This document shows, piece by piece, positions 1 through 8,795 of a stretch of 64,000 nucleotides of DNA. The stretch's first letter is position 1; each line of letters opens with the position of its first letter. Source of the DNA: Aliihoeflea aestuarii (lineage in GTDB: Bacteria; Pseudomonadota; Alphaproteobacteria; Rhizobiales; Rhizobiaceae); the NCBI RefSeq assembly GCF_024105665.1, contig NZ_JAAAMK010000009.1, forward strand, positions 62,001-126,000, given 5' to 3'. A program made the position numbers and the translations under genes. Below the pieces are notes generated by a model. That model was given only the letters and a program-made list of their open reading frames with translations. It ran no database searches and was not told the DNA's origin.

Positions 1-1016
1 CGCGCCGCTACATTGCGCGCGCGATGGCGGCTGTCTCGACCCTTTGGGGCGTCTCGGCATTCGCCGGGCCGCTGGTCGGCGGCTTCTTCGTGGAATATGC
101 GACTTGGCGGTGGGGCTTCGTCTTCTTTGCCTGCCAAGCATTCGCGCTCGCAATCTGGATCGTCCTGCGGAGCGACAAGGGCGCGACACGGTCCACGGCC
201 GACGTCGCTGCATTCCCTGTCGGGCGTCTGGCCTTGCTATGTCTTGCCGTCGTTCTGGTCGCCTTTGGCGGCGTCGAGGTCTCGGTCCTGCGGACGCTCA
301 CTTCTGTCGCCGCTGGTCTGGTCTGCCTTATCGGCTTTCTTTGGCTGGACGCGCGCGCGGGCGACACAAGGCTTCTTCCGCGTCACCCATTCGATCCGTG
401 GCGGCCGAATGGTGCCGCGCTGCTCATGATTCTGTCCATGTCGATGGCGACCATCGCCGTCACGGCGTTCGGGCCGCTGCTGATAACAGTCATCCACGGC
501 GCATCCGCGTTGACCGCCGGTTACATCGTCGCCTGTTCGTCCATCGGCTGGACGGTCATGGCCGTTCTGGTCAGCGGATTGCCCGAGCGGTTCGACCGGC
601 TGATGATTGCGCTCGGCATGACGGTCGTAAGCTTAAGCATCTTCGGCTTTTTGTATGCGGTTCCCAACGGCCCTATCTGGCTTATCGCCATCTTCGCGGC
701 CATGGAGGGTGGCGGCTTCGGGGTGGCATGGACATTCATTCTCAGGCGAACGGTGGCGCTCGCCGATACGGGCGAGGTTCAGCGCGTTTCCGGAGCGATC
801 CCTACGGTACAGAGGCTCGGCTACGCTCTCGGCGCGGCCTATGTCGGGATCGTGGCGAATGCTTCGGGCTTTCTGACCATGGAGACGACCGCAGACGCGG
901 CGCAGGTTGCCCGATGGGTCTTCGCATCATGCGTGCCATTCGCAGCGATCGGGCTGATCGCCATGAGCGCATTGATGCGGGATCGGACAGGGCGCATTGT
1001 CGAAGACCGGCGCTAG
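1..1016 (+). CDS. MFS transporter, C-terminal part (5' end outside window)
   Basis: The reading frame is open from the left edge (first full codon at position 3), so the N-terminus is missing. About 338 residues are visible, with many hydrophobic helices. The first visible part has the MFS pattern of a conserved Gly-Pro-Leu-Gly-Gly segment followed by Trp-Arg-Trp and a helix (residues about 20-45 of the visible part), as in 14-helix DHA2-type drug/proton antiporters. It is therefore probably an inner-membrane proton-driven exporter. The substrate cannot be told. It lies next to the exopolysaccharide locus but on the opposite strand to the galE operon, with convergent ends, so a role in polysaccharide export is not implied. 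Confidence 0.8.
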   Translation, partial: RRYIARAMAAVSTLWGVSAFAGPLVGGFFVEYATWRWGFVFFACQAFALAIWIVLRSDKGATRSTADVAAFPVGRLALLCLAVVLVAFGGVEVSVLRTLTSVAAGLVCLIGFLWLDARAGDTRLLPRHPFDPWRPNGAALLMILSMSMATIAVTAFGPLLITVIHGASALTAGYIVACSSIGWTVMAVLVSGLPERFDRLMIALGMTVVSLSIFGFLYAVPNGPIWLIAIFAAMEGGGFGVAWTFILRRTVALADTGEVQRVSGAIPTVQRLGYALGAAYVGIVANASGFLTMETTADAAQVARWVFASCVPFAAIGLIAMSALMRDRTGRIVEDRR

Positions 1017-1108
1017 AAACCCTTTTTGCGGCGCGAACTGATCGCCAGTTTCTCGACCAGTTCATCGGTAATGGGCCTGCTCGCCGAGAAATGGGGAGCC
1101 TTAGGAAT

Positions 1109-1459
1109 TCACGTTGTTCCTTCTGGTGGATGACGTTCATCCATGAGGCTGCCGATGGTTGCCAGAAGCTCGGTCTGGGCCTCAAGTGCTTTCAGACGCG
1201 TTTCACATCTGAGAAGTTCCTGGCTGTGCTGCTCGACCGATTGCGCCAAGCTCTCGTCCGAGGGCATCTGATCGAACGCTTCGAGCGCGAATCCGGCGTC
1301 GTTCCGGCGCTCCTCGTAGCGGCGGCGCAAGCCGTGCTGCTCCCGCTCTATCTCCTCACGAAGTGACGACAGCGTCGTGGCCAGGCGCATGAACCGCAGC
1401 CGGTCGGTTTCCTCATCCCGGGCAGCGTTCCGCGTCCGGAAAGGTTTGAACAATTTCAT
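1109..1459 (-). CDS. Small coiled-coil hypothetical protein (116 aa)
   Basis: I do not recognise the family. Residues about 25-105 are rich in Glu, Arg, Leu and Gln with heptad-like spacing, which predicts a long alpha-helical coiled coil; there is no signal peptide or membrane segment. The start at 1459 is chosen because GGAGGAGGG sits a few bases upstream; longer versions of the frame run back into galE. It begins 19 bp after the galE stop on the same strand, so it is probably the last gene of the acyltransferase-galE operon. Linkage to exopolysaccharide synthesis is inferred from position only. Confidence 0.6.
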   Translation of the reverse strand: MKLFKPFRTRNAARDEETDRLRFMRLATTLSSLREEIEREQHGLRRRYEERRNDAGFALEAFDQMPSDESLAQSVEQHSQELLRCETRLKALEAQTELLATIGSLMDERHPPEGTT

Positions 1460-1478
1460 CGGTTCCCTCCTCCGGCCT

Positions 1479-2480
1479 CTAACGGGATGCAACGGCAATG
1501 TTGCGCCTTGCCAGCGATTCTTCCCACGCCAGCGCGTGATTGACGATAAGCTCCAGATCGTCATGTTCGGGTTGCCAGCCAAATTGCCGCCGCGCGCGAT
1601 CCGCGTTGGCGACCACCGTGACCGCGTCGCCCGGTCGTCGCCCCGCCACATGAACGGGAAAGTTGACGCCGCTCACCCGCTTGACCGCCTCGATCACCTC
1701 ATGGACCGAGTATCCACGACCATACCCGCAATTGGCAATAAGGCTTTCGCCGCCATCACGCAGCCTTCGAAGCGCCAGATAGTGCGCGTTCACGAGATCG
1801 CTCACATGGATGTAGTCGCGTATGCAGGTGCCGTCCGGTGTCGCGTAATCGGTCCCGAAGATGTCGATATGCCGGCGTTTGCCGATGGCCGCCTCGGCCG
1901 CAACCTTGATCAGGTGCGTTGCGCCGCGGCTCGATTGTCCGGTCCGGCCGTTCGGATCGGCACCGGCGACATTGAAATAGCGCAGCGCCGTATAGCGGAT
2001 GTCATGCGCCGCAGCAGCGTCCCGCAGCATGAGTTCGGTCATCAGCTTCGACGTGCCGTAAGGGGATTCGGGCAGTGCCGGCGTGTCCTCGCTAAGCCTT
2101 GCCTCACCGGGCGAGCCATAAACGGCGGCCGTCGAGGAAAAGATGAAGTTCGCAACGCCGTTTCGAACGGCCGCAGCGATCAGCGAGCGGGATTTGACGG
2201 TATTGTTGAGATAGTAGCCGAGCGGGTCGGCGACGGAATCCGGCACGACGATCGAGCCCGCGAAATGGATCACTGCATCGACGCCATGCTCGCTCATCAC
2301 CCGGTCGACGAGGCGGTCATCGCCAATGTCGCCTATGATGAGCGCGACATCGAGCGGCAGCACCCAGTCGAAGCCGGTCGATAGATTGTCGATCACCACG
2401 ACGTTCTCTCCCGCTTCGACCAGCTTCCATACCATGTGGCTGCCGATATATCCGGCACCACCCGTCACCAGAACCGTCAT
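1479..2480 (-). CDS. galE: UDP-glucose 4-epimerase (ExoB-type)
   Basis: Interconverts UDP-glucose and UDP-galactose in the cytoplasm, supplying the UDP-galactose that ExoY needs for the first sugar of the repeat unit. The 333-residue protein begins with the Rossmann motif GGAGYIGSH (7-15) and has the short-chain dehydrogenase catalytic pair Tyr141 and Lys145 in YGTSK, with an SST triad segment at about 115-117. The length matches the family. It follows the acyltransferase gene by 26 bp and precedes a small coiled-coil gene, forming a probable three-gene operon. In Sinorhizobium the equivalent gene, exoB, also sits at the edge of the exo cluster. The frame stays open far upstream of the start, but that part is a shadow of other genes. 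Confidence 0.95.
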   Translation of the reverse strand: MTVLVTGGAGYIGSHMVWKLVEAGENVVVIDNLSTGFDWVLPLDVALIIGDIGDDRLVDRVMSEHGVDAVIHFAGSIVVPDSVADPLGYYLNNTVKSRSLIAAAVRNGVANFIFSSTAAVYGSPGEARLSEDTPALPESPYGTSKLMTELMLRDAAAAHDIRYTALRYFNVAGADPNGRTGQSSRGATHLIKVAAEAAIGKRRHIDIFGTDYATPDGTCIRDYIHVSDLVNAHYLALRRLRDGGESLIANCGYGRGYSVHEVIEAVKRVSGVNFPVHVAGRRPGDAVTVVANADRARRQFGWQPEHDDLELIVNHALAWEESLARRNIAVASR

Positions 2481-2506
2481 TTGAGCTTCCCGTGCAAAAA
2501 TTGGAA

Positions 2507-3652
2507 TCATGTCGACTGCCGAGCTTCGCGTGACTTCGGCTTGACCGCGCCTGCGACGGGAAGCCTCTTGCCGGCATTGAGGAGAAATACCGGCAAGGCG
2601 AAACGGTTGATCAGATGCAGGCCGATGATTGCCGCGACGAGGGCAAGGAACGGCTGCAGGAAGAACGAGATCGGGAAAAGATCCGATCCGTAATTGCCGA
2701 AGACCCGCCGCAGCAGAATCCCGCCGAAAGTGAAAAGGATGGCGTGGCTGCAAAAAAGGAAAAACGTGTAAGGCTCCAGCCGGATGAAGAGCGCCGAGAA
2801 CCGTGACCGGCGCACGATATCCGTCAGGAGCCAGAATCCGGCCGCCATGGTCAGGCGCAGCAGCGTGTCGAGCACGATGCGCAGCGTCTCGTTCATGTCG
2901 CCGATCGAGATGCGCCCGATGCGAATGGCGAGGAAGACCGCGACCATGACGACGAGCCCCACCAGGAATGGGCGCAGGATACGGTCCAGCTTGAGCTCTT
3001 CCATGCCGACCAGCCGAAGCCACATGCCGAGCGCGAAGAACAGCAGCAGTTGCGGGCGCTGCATCACATACCAGTCCGAGCCGATCAGCATGTAGACGAC
3101 GAGCAATACGAAAACCGCCGGGACCGAGCGGCGCAACCCCATCAGCAGAAGCGGCGACAGAACACAGCACACGAACAGATCGCGCAGGAACCAGAGAGGC
3201 ACGACCAGCGGCCATTCGGTCACGGCCAGAAAGGCGTTGGCGATGCCGAGCACGGTCGCCTCCGGCATATCCTGCCAATTGCCGGACAGCATGCCATAGG
3301 CAAGAAGAAGCACCAGCATGACCGCGTTCCACGAAACCAGCGGTATCGCGATGGTGCGCAGCTTGGATGCGATTACATTCCCCGAGCCTGACTTGACGAG
3401 GCTCGAGACGATGAAATAGCCCGACACGATGCCGAGCAGCGAAACGGAACTCAGCCCGATCAGCCGCGTCAGGGTGAAATAGACGATGTCGAAAAAACCG
3501 GCCTCGCGATCGTAGACATTCTCGGCTATTCCAGGCTGCACATGCACGAAGGTCATGAAAAAGATGCAAAGCGTTCGCGCGATCGCCACGCGTTGCGACA
3601 TGGAAGGCGAAACGGGTGGCACGGTGGAAGATGCAGGATGGTGCTGCAGCAT
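2507..3652 (-). CDS. Acyltransferase 3 family membrane protein (ExoH/ExoZ-type)
   Basis: A 381-residue integral membrane protein with roughly ten hydrophobic helices and the acyltransferase 3 pattern: an early helix carrying a His (FVHVQPG, about residue 40) and a later SVSLLGIVSGYFI segment. Members of this family add acetyl or succinyl groups to polysaccharides; in succinoglycan ExoH succinylates and ExoZ acetylates the subunit. Its length is closer to ExoH (about 370 aa) than ExoZ (about 317 aa), but I cannot assign the acyl group. The start at 3652 has GGAGA six bases upstream; the inner Met at 3601 has no ribosome-binding site. First gene of the operon with galE. Confidence 0.85.
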   Translation of the reverse strand: MLQHHPASSTVPPVSPSMSQRVAIARTLCIFFMTFVHVQPGIAENVYDREAGFFDIVYFTLTRLIGLSSVSLLGIVSGYFIVSSLVKSGSGNVIASKLRTIAIPLVSWNAVMLVLLLAYGMLSGNWQDMPEATVLGIANAFLAVTEWPLVVPLWFLRDLFVCCVLSPLLLMGLRRSVPAVFVLLVVYMLIGSDWYVMQRPQLLLFFALGMWLRLVGMEELKLDRILRPFLVGLVVMVAVFLAIRIGRISIGDMNETLRIVLDTLLRLTMAAGFWLLTDIVRRSRFSALFIRLEPYTFFLFCSHAILFTFGGILLRRVFGNYGSDLFPISFFLQPFLALVAAIIGLHLINRFALPVFLLNAGKRLPVAGAVKPKSREARQST

Positions 3653-3722
3653 CGGCTTCTCCGGTCTTGCGCGGCACGGATGGTCTCGCCAGGTTCGGCG
3701 TGCGCAGGCTTGAGATGATTTG

Positions 3723-4517
3723 ATGACAGGCTGGAAACTGCCCAGGCTTTTCTCGTCGGAAGACGGCGCAACGACGAGCCGTAGCCTCCCGAAGCGGCTT
3801 CGCATCGGCATAGAGGGCGTCGCGACCTATGCCGTCGGTGACGTGCATGGCTGTCTGGACGAGCTTCTGGCTCTTGAAAAGCTCATGATCGACGACGCGG
3901 CGAAGTTCGCCGGCGAGAAATTGATCGTCATGCTCGGCGACTATGTCGACCGCGGCCCCCGGTCGGCTGACGTCCTGGAGCATCTGTCGAATCCGGCTCC
4001 TGCGAACTTTCACCGGCTTTGCCTTCTGGGCAATCACGAGCGATTCATGCTCGATTATCTCGACGATCGAATCACGCTGGCCGACTGGCTGACGGTGGGC
4101 GGCCTGCCGACCATCCTGTCCTACGGTGTAGAACCTGCCGTCGTTCAGGCGCTGAATTCCGATCCGGCGAGCGTCGACGCCAAGGTCAGGGCCGCCATTC
4201 CCGCCCATCATGTCGATCTGCTTCGAGCGATGCCGATCCTGATCGATACCGGTCACTATCTGTTCGTCCATGCCGGCATCCGGCCCGGCATCCCGATCGA
4301 CGACCAGCGCGACGAAGACCTGCTCTTCATCCGCTCGTCGTTTTTCGAGGTTTCGGACAGGCTGCCGCGCTACGTCGTTCACGGGCACACGCCCATCGAA
4401 AAGGCCGAACGCATCGGCCGCCGCGTGAACCTCGACACCGGCGCGTTCAAGACCGGACGCCTCAGCGCTCTGCGCATCTGGCAGAATCGCGGCCGCTTTC
4501 TTTCGAACATGCACTAG
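3723..4517 (+). CDS. PPP-family metallophosphatase (serine/threonine protein phosphatase-like)
   Basis: The 264-residue protein has the full PPP metal-site signature: GDVHG (39-43), GDYVDRG (72-78), GNHE (103-106) and a late VHGHTP motif, so it should be an active two-metal phosphoesterase. Substrates in this family range from phosphoproteins to diadenosine tetraphosphate, and the sequence alone does not decide. No signal peptide is seen, so it is probably cytoplasmic. Its stop codon shares the palindrome CTAG with the stop of the convergent exoP kinase gene. A TTG three bases before the ATG at 3723 is a possible alternative start; neither has a strong ribosome-binding site. Confidence 0.88.
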   Translation: MTGWKLPRLFSSEDGATTSRSLPKRLRIGIEGVATYAVGDVHGCLDELLALEKLMIDDAAKFAGEKLIVMLGDYVDRGPRSADVLEHLSNPAPANFHRLCLLGNHERFMLDYLDDRITLADWLTVGGLPTILSYGVEPAVVQALNSDPASVDAKVRAAIPAHHVDLLRAMPILIDTGHYLFVHAGIRPGIPIDDQRDEDLLFIRSSFFEVSDRLPRYVVHGHTPIEKAERIGRRVNLDTGAFKTGRLSALRIWQNRGRFLSNMH

Positions 4518-6817
4518 CCGTTCTGCTCGCCGTAATAGGCGGCATAGCGATGGAAATAGCGTTCGGCCCCGCCAGGCGCGCCGTATTTCGGCAGACGCTT
4601 CATGTCCGTCTTGTTGAGGATGACGCCGATGGTCTTGGCGGCGATTTGCGGCTCGCCCTGCAAGGTCTGGCGGACGAGCGCGCGTGGCGTGCCGCCCCAT
4701 TCGCTGACGAAAATAAAGCCGTCTGCCAGCGGCGCAAAGGCGCTGGCATCGATCACGGGACCGAGCGGAGGCAGATCGACGACGATGTAGTCGAAGTGAC
4801 TGCGCATGTCTTCGATCATGGCGCTCATGGCTTCGCCGGAAATCAGTTCGCTCGTGTGTGACAGACGCCCCCTGATGACGACCGGCAGCACGGACAGACC
4901 CGATTTCTGATCGGCCAGCAGCGTATTCTTCCAGGACACGCGTCCGACCAGAGCTTCGACGAGGCCCGTCTTCGGCTGGGAGCCGAGCCGGCGGCTGAGA
5001 CCCGGATTGCGCAGATCGCCGTCGATCAGGAGCGTGCGCGCGCCATTGGCGGCGAGCAGTCCGGCGAAGTTTGCGGCCGCGGTCGTCTTTCCCTCGCGCG
5101 GCAAGACGGACACGAAGCCGATGACTTTCGAGGGCTTGTCGTGGAGAACGACGTCGCTCGACAGCTTGGCCCTGCGCAACGTATCGGCAAAAAGCGAGGC
5201 GGGCGAGAACACTGCGATCCTGAGCAGGCTTGATCCGGTATGGTCGAGCGCATTCGGCTCTCCAGTCGGCGTGCTTCCCTGTACCTTCGCCGTCGATCGC
5301 GTCGACCCCAGAAGCGGCAGATAGCCAAGGAAGTCGAGGACCAGATCATCCCGCACGTCATCGCCGGTGCGGAAGAACCGTTCGCGGAACTCCAGAAGGC
5401 CGCCGAGGCCCGCACCCGCCATCAGGCCGAGCACCATCGACAGGCCGAGGACCAGCGCCTTGCGCGGGCTCGACGGCGAAACGGGATTGCCGGCCTGCGA
5501 GATGATTCGCGCCTCGGCGATCGGGAAGGATTGCTGCTGCGAGGCTTCCTCGTAGCGGGCGAGGAAGGTTTCGTAGAGCGTGCCCAGTGCCGAGGATTGC
5601 TGCTCCAGTTCGCGCAGTCTGACCATCGACTGGCCGGTTGCCGAGCTTTCACCGCTCATCGCGCCGACATTTTCGCGAAGCGAAGTCTCGCGGGTACGCG
5701 CCACTTCATATTCGTTTCGATAGCTTTCGGTGACCTGCCTCAACTCCTGAAAGATCTGGCGGCGCAACTCGCCGCTTTGCGCGCGCAACGCCACCGCCTG
5801 CGAGTGATCCTCGCCGAAACGCCCTTCGATCTCGTTCGCACGCTCGCTGATCGACAGGTAGCGGGCCTTCAGCTCCGTCAGCACCGAACTTTGCGCCAGG
5901 TCGGTCGGAATGATGGCGTTTTCGACGGCCGCTTCCTCACCGCTGTCGATGATGGACCTGTACTGGTTGTAGCGGGCCAGCGTATTGGCCGTTTCGGCCT
6001 GTGCAAGAACGAGCTGGTTGTTGAGATCGGACAATTGCTGCTCGGACACGAGTTCGCCGCGTGCTGCCGTCAGCCCGTTTTCGGCGCGAAACTGCTCCGC
6101 GGCGAGCGAAGCAGCGAGCCAATCGGCCCGCAACTGCTCCAGCCGTGCCTGCAACCAGGTCACCGCATGCTGTGTGGCATCGAAATTGGCGTCGAGCTGG
6201 TCGGAGAGATATTGATCGGCGTAGGCCCGCGCGATCGCCCCCGTAAGCTCGCGATCCTTGGCGCTGTACTTGACTTCGATGACGTAGCTTCGGCCGACCC
6301 GCTCGGCGACGAGGTTTTGCTGCAGGATCGCGGTGGCACGCCCGATCCGCGCGTCTTCGCTCGGCTCGCCCGAGCGAGAGGTGCCGGAGGCGAAACGCAC
6401 GATCGATGTGACCTGACTGCGCAGCCAACCCTGTGGAGATTGCGGCGGGTCGAGAAATGCGGGGTTCTCGTGCAGGTCCAGCGTTTCGACGACCACGCGG
6501 GCAAGCCGCGCCGACTTCAGGATTTCCACCTCGCTGGCGACCATGGAATCGGCCTGGCTCGGCCCGGGACGCGGCTCGCGTTCCTGGGCGAATTGCGTCA
6601 GGCTTTCGTCGAGCAGAATCCGCGTCGCCGCCGTATAGGTCGGCGGCGTCAGAACCAGCATGACCGCGCCCAGGAAAAGGCCGACGCCTGCACAAAGCAT
6701 GACGAGCGACAGCCGCCGACGCGCAATGGCGAGCAGGCGGTCGATGTCGATGAACTGGTCGGTTTCGTCCAGTTTCGTCAGGCGTCTTGTATCGAGGGCG
6801 CGGTTGCTGTGATGCAT
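4514..6817 (-). CDS. exoP: Polysaccharide co-polymerase / BY tyrosine autokinase (ExoP)
   Basis: Inner-membrane chain-length regulator that works with the ExoQ polymerase. The 767-residue protein has a Wzz domain with a first membrane helix at about 37-57 followed by a Pro-containing segment, a long periplasmic coiled-coil region (about 170-420), a second helix at about 430-455, and a cytoplasmic kinase domain with a Walker A variant (LPREGKTT), Walker A' (LLIDGDLRNP) and Walker B (YIVVDLPPL). The C-terminus ends in a tyrosine cluster (five Tyr in the last 25 residues), the usual autophosphorylation tail. It is the last gene of the exoK-to-exoP run, 40 bp after galU. The ATG at 6817 is preferred over a TTG at 6832. 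Confidence 0.95.
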   Translation of the reverse strand: MHHSNRALDTRRLTKLDETDQFIDIDRLLAIARRRLSLVMLCAGVGLFLGAVMLVLTPPTYTAATRILLDESLTQFAQEREPRPGPSQADSMVASEVEILKSARLARVVVETLDLHENPAFLDPPQSPQGWLRSQVTSIVRFASGTSRSGEPSEDARIGRATAILQQNLVAERVGRSYVIEVKYSAKDRELTGAIARAYADQYLSDQLDANFDATQHAVTWLQARLEQLRADWLAASLAAEQFRAENGLTAARGELVSEQQLSDLNNQLVLAQAETANTLARYNQYRSIIDSGEEAAVENAIIPTDLAQSSVLTELKARYLSISERANEIEGRFGEDHSQAVALRAQSGELRRQIFQELRQVTESYRNEYEVARTRETSLRENVGAMSGESSATGQSMVRLRELEQQSSALGTLYETFLARYEEASQQQSFPIAEARIISQAGNPVSPSSPRKALVLGLSMVLGLMAGAGLGGLLEFRERFFRTGDDVRDDLVLDFLGYLPLLGSTRSTAKVQGSTPTGEPNALDHTGSSLLRIAVFSPASLFADTLRRAKLSSDVVLHDKPSKVIGFVSVLPREGKTTAAANFAGLLAANGARTLLIDGDLRNPGLSRRLGSQPKTGLVEALVGRVSWKNTLLADQKSGLSVLPVVIRGRLSHTSELISGEAMSAMIEDMRSHFDYIVVDLPPLGPVIDASAFAPLADGFIFVSEWGGTPRALVRQTLQGEPQIAAKTIGVILNKTDMKRLPKYGAPGGAERYFHRYAAYYGEQNG

Positions 6818-6857
6818 ATGGGGTCGCGCCAAAGCGCGTCTCGCTTTCTGTCTCGGC

Positions 6858-7775
6858 TCAGGCGGAGCGATTTATGCGCGATGGCGTGCCGGCGCCGCGC
6901 GCATGGAGGGCGACAAGCTCGGCGATTGGTCCGTAAACGAGGTCGCGCAGATCTTCACGCGCCAGCGCCATCGCGACATTCGCCTCGATGAAGCCCGCCT
7001 TGGAACCGGTGTCGAACATGCGCCCGGTGAAGGGTGCCGCATGAAACGGCTGCGTCCTTGCCAGTCGGGCCATGGCGTCGGTGAGCTGGATTTCGTTGCC
7101 TGCACCGCGCTCCTGCGTGCCGAGAAGATCGAAGATTTCGGGCTGCAGGATGTAGCGGCCATTGATGTAGTAGTTCGACGGCGCCTGCGACGGCTCGGGC
7201 TTTTCCACCATCTCGGTGATCGCGAAGCCCTCCGCAACCGGCTCGCCCTTGCCCACGATGCCGTAGCTTTTGGTCTCGAGCGGATCGCACTGCTCGACCG
7301 ACAGGACATTGCCGCCCGTCGAGCGATAAAGCTGCATCGCCGTTGCAAGGCATCCCTGAACGCCGAACGACACCATGTCGGGCAAAAGAAGCGCGAACGG
7401 CTCGTCGCCGACCAGATCGCGCGCGCACCACACTGCATGGCCGAGCCCGAGGGGCACCTGCTGGCGCGTAAAGCTCACATTGCCGGCATCGAGCTGCAAT
7501 TCCTCGATCACCGCCAGTTGGGCGGTCTTGCCGGCACGGGTCAGCGTCTCGATCAGTTCGGGCTGAATGTCGAAATGATCCTCGATGACGTGCTTGTTCC
7601 GACCGGTGACGAAGACGATGTGCTCGATGCCGGCCTCGCGTGCTTCATCGACTGCATATTGCACGACGGGCCGGTCGACGACTGTCAACATCTCCTTCGG
7701 CATTGCCTTGGTCGCGGGCAGGAACCGGGTTCCGAGGCCCGCAACCGGGATCACCGCTTTTGTGACTTTCTTCAT
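6858..7775 (-). CDS. galU: UTP-glucose-1-phosphate uridylyltransferase (ExoN/GalU)
   Basis: Makes UDP-glucose from UTP and glucose-1-phosphate, the donor for most sugars of the repeat unit and the substrate of GalE. The 305-residue protein opens with the nucleotidyltransferase signature [18 protein letters not shown] and has [14 protein letters not shown] just after it, plus a LLPDM segment near residue 130; length and motifs match GalU. It sits 60 bp after exoO and 40 bp before exoP, the same place as exoN in the Sinorhizobium meliloti exo cluster. It may be the only UDP-glucose pyrophosphorylase of the cell or a dedicated copy; the window cannot tell. Confidence 0.95.
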   Translation of the reverse strand: MKKVTKAVIPVAGLGTRFLPATKAMPKEMLTVVDRPVVQYAVDEAREAGIEHIVFVTGRNKHVIEDHFDIQPELIETLTRAGKTAQLAVIEELQLDAGNVSFTRQQVPLGLGHAVWCARDLVGDEPFALLLPDMVSFGVQGCLATAMQLYRSTGGNVLSVEQCDPLETKSYGIVGKGEPVAEGFAITEMVEKPEPSQAPSNYYINGRYILQPEIFDLLGTQERGAGNEIQLTDAMARLARTQPFHAAPFTGRMFDTGSKAGFIEANVAMALAREDLRDLVYGPIAELVALHARGAGTPSRINRSA

Positions 7776-7835
7776 CGTTTTATCCGTTTCATGGTTCTAT
7801 TGGCCCCCGCCGAAAACCGTCGCCGTCACGTTTGT

Positions 7836-8795
7836 TCATCCACCGCCCGCCAGAGCGCCTCGATGCCCTGCGAGCCGCCGCAGGCGAACCATGATGGGCA
7901 TCTTCAGGTGCCGTATCGCCGATGGGTCACGCCATGCCGCGCGTATCGCACCGAGCGCGGACCGGGCTTTGATATGACCGACGATATCGAGAAAGGCAGC
8001 GGCCTCCTGGAGGCTGCGGGTGCGCAGGGTCTGGGCGGCCGCAGCTTCCTTATCCAGCGCATGGCGCACCAGAAACCGATCGTCGGCCTCCAGCATCGCA
8101 GCGACATGATAGGGCTTGAGAACGCGCGAGACCGATCCGTCGACAAGGTGATACCGATAGCCCGGAATCTGCTCGACGATGCACCGTGCGCCGTGCGCAA
8201 GCGCATCGGCAATGAGCAGATAATCTTCGCCGATACGCAGTTCCTGGTCGTAGACGATGCCATGCGCCTGCAGAAATTTCCGTTCGATCACAGGCTTCAG
8301 GTAACCGAGCGAGAATTCGCCCCCGAACAAGGGATTGCCGGCAATGAACGATGCGAGGGTGATCGACGGCAGCGCACTCAGCCGCTCGCGTCCGAACATC
8401 GGTCGAACGGATGGCGACGCGCCGCGCTCGTCGATCACTTCGAGATCGTCCAACACGATCTGCGCATCCGCGTCGCGCGCGCGCGCAACCAGCCGTTCCA
8501 TACGATCGGGCGCAACGGTGTCGTCGGCGTCGAGAATGGCGATGTAGCTGCCCTTTGCAAGGGAGAGACCGGCATTGCGGGCAGCGCCGGGTCCTTCGTT
8601 GACCCGCTTTTCGACCAGCACGATGCGATCGTCGGCAATCTCCCGCACACGCTCGCATGTCGCATCCGTCGACCGGTCGTCGACGACGATCACCTCGACC
8701 GTGACGTTGTGTTGCGCGAGCGCGCTTTGCACCGCCCGGCCGATCGTCTCCTGCGCATTGAAAGCGGCGATGACGAAACTGACGTCAGGCTGCAT
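7836..8795 (-). CDS. exoO: Family 2 glycosyltransferase, ExoO-like
   Basis: A GT-A fold, family 2 beta-glycosyltransferase of 319 residues. The N-terminus (VSFVIAAFNAQETIGRAVQSAL) and EVIVVDDRSTDAT form the nucleotide site, ILDADD (about 90-95) is the DXD-type metal motif and GEDYLL (about 190) carries the likely catalytic acid. In S. meliloti ExoO adds the fifth sugar of the succinoglycan subunit; this role is inferred from similarity recalled by eye and from gene order. The start at 8795 has AGGAG upstream and overlaps the end of exoM by 11 bp, indicating translational coupling. No signal peptide; the enzyme acts on the cytoplasmic membrane face. Confidence 0.88.
   Translation of the reverse strand: MQPDVSFVIAAFNAQETIGRAVQSALAQHNVTVEVIVVDDRSTDATCERVREIADDRIVLVEKRVNEGPGAARNAGLSLAKGSYIAILDADDTVAPDRMERLVARARDADAQIVLDDLEVIDERGASPSVRPMFGRERLSALPSITLASFIAGNPLFGGEFSLGYLKPVIERKFLQAHGIVYDQELRIGEDYLLIADALAHGARCIVEQIPGYRYHLVDGSVSRVLKPYHVAAMLEADDRFLVRHALDKEAAAAQTLRTRSLQEAAAFLDIVGHIKARSALGAIRAAWRDPSAIRHLKMPIMVRLRRLAGHRGALAGGG

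Noticed and set aside
1479-4700. A 1073-codon minus-strand open frame
   Set aside because: Only its last third (1479-2480) is galE. The rest is a shadow of the acyltransferase in another frame and antisense to the phosphatase; GC-rich DNA leaves frames open.
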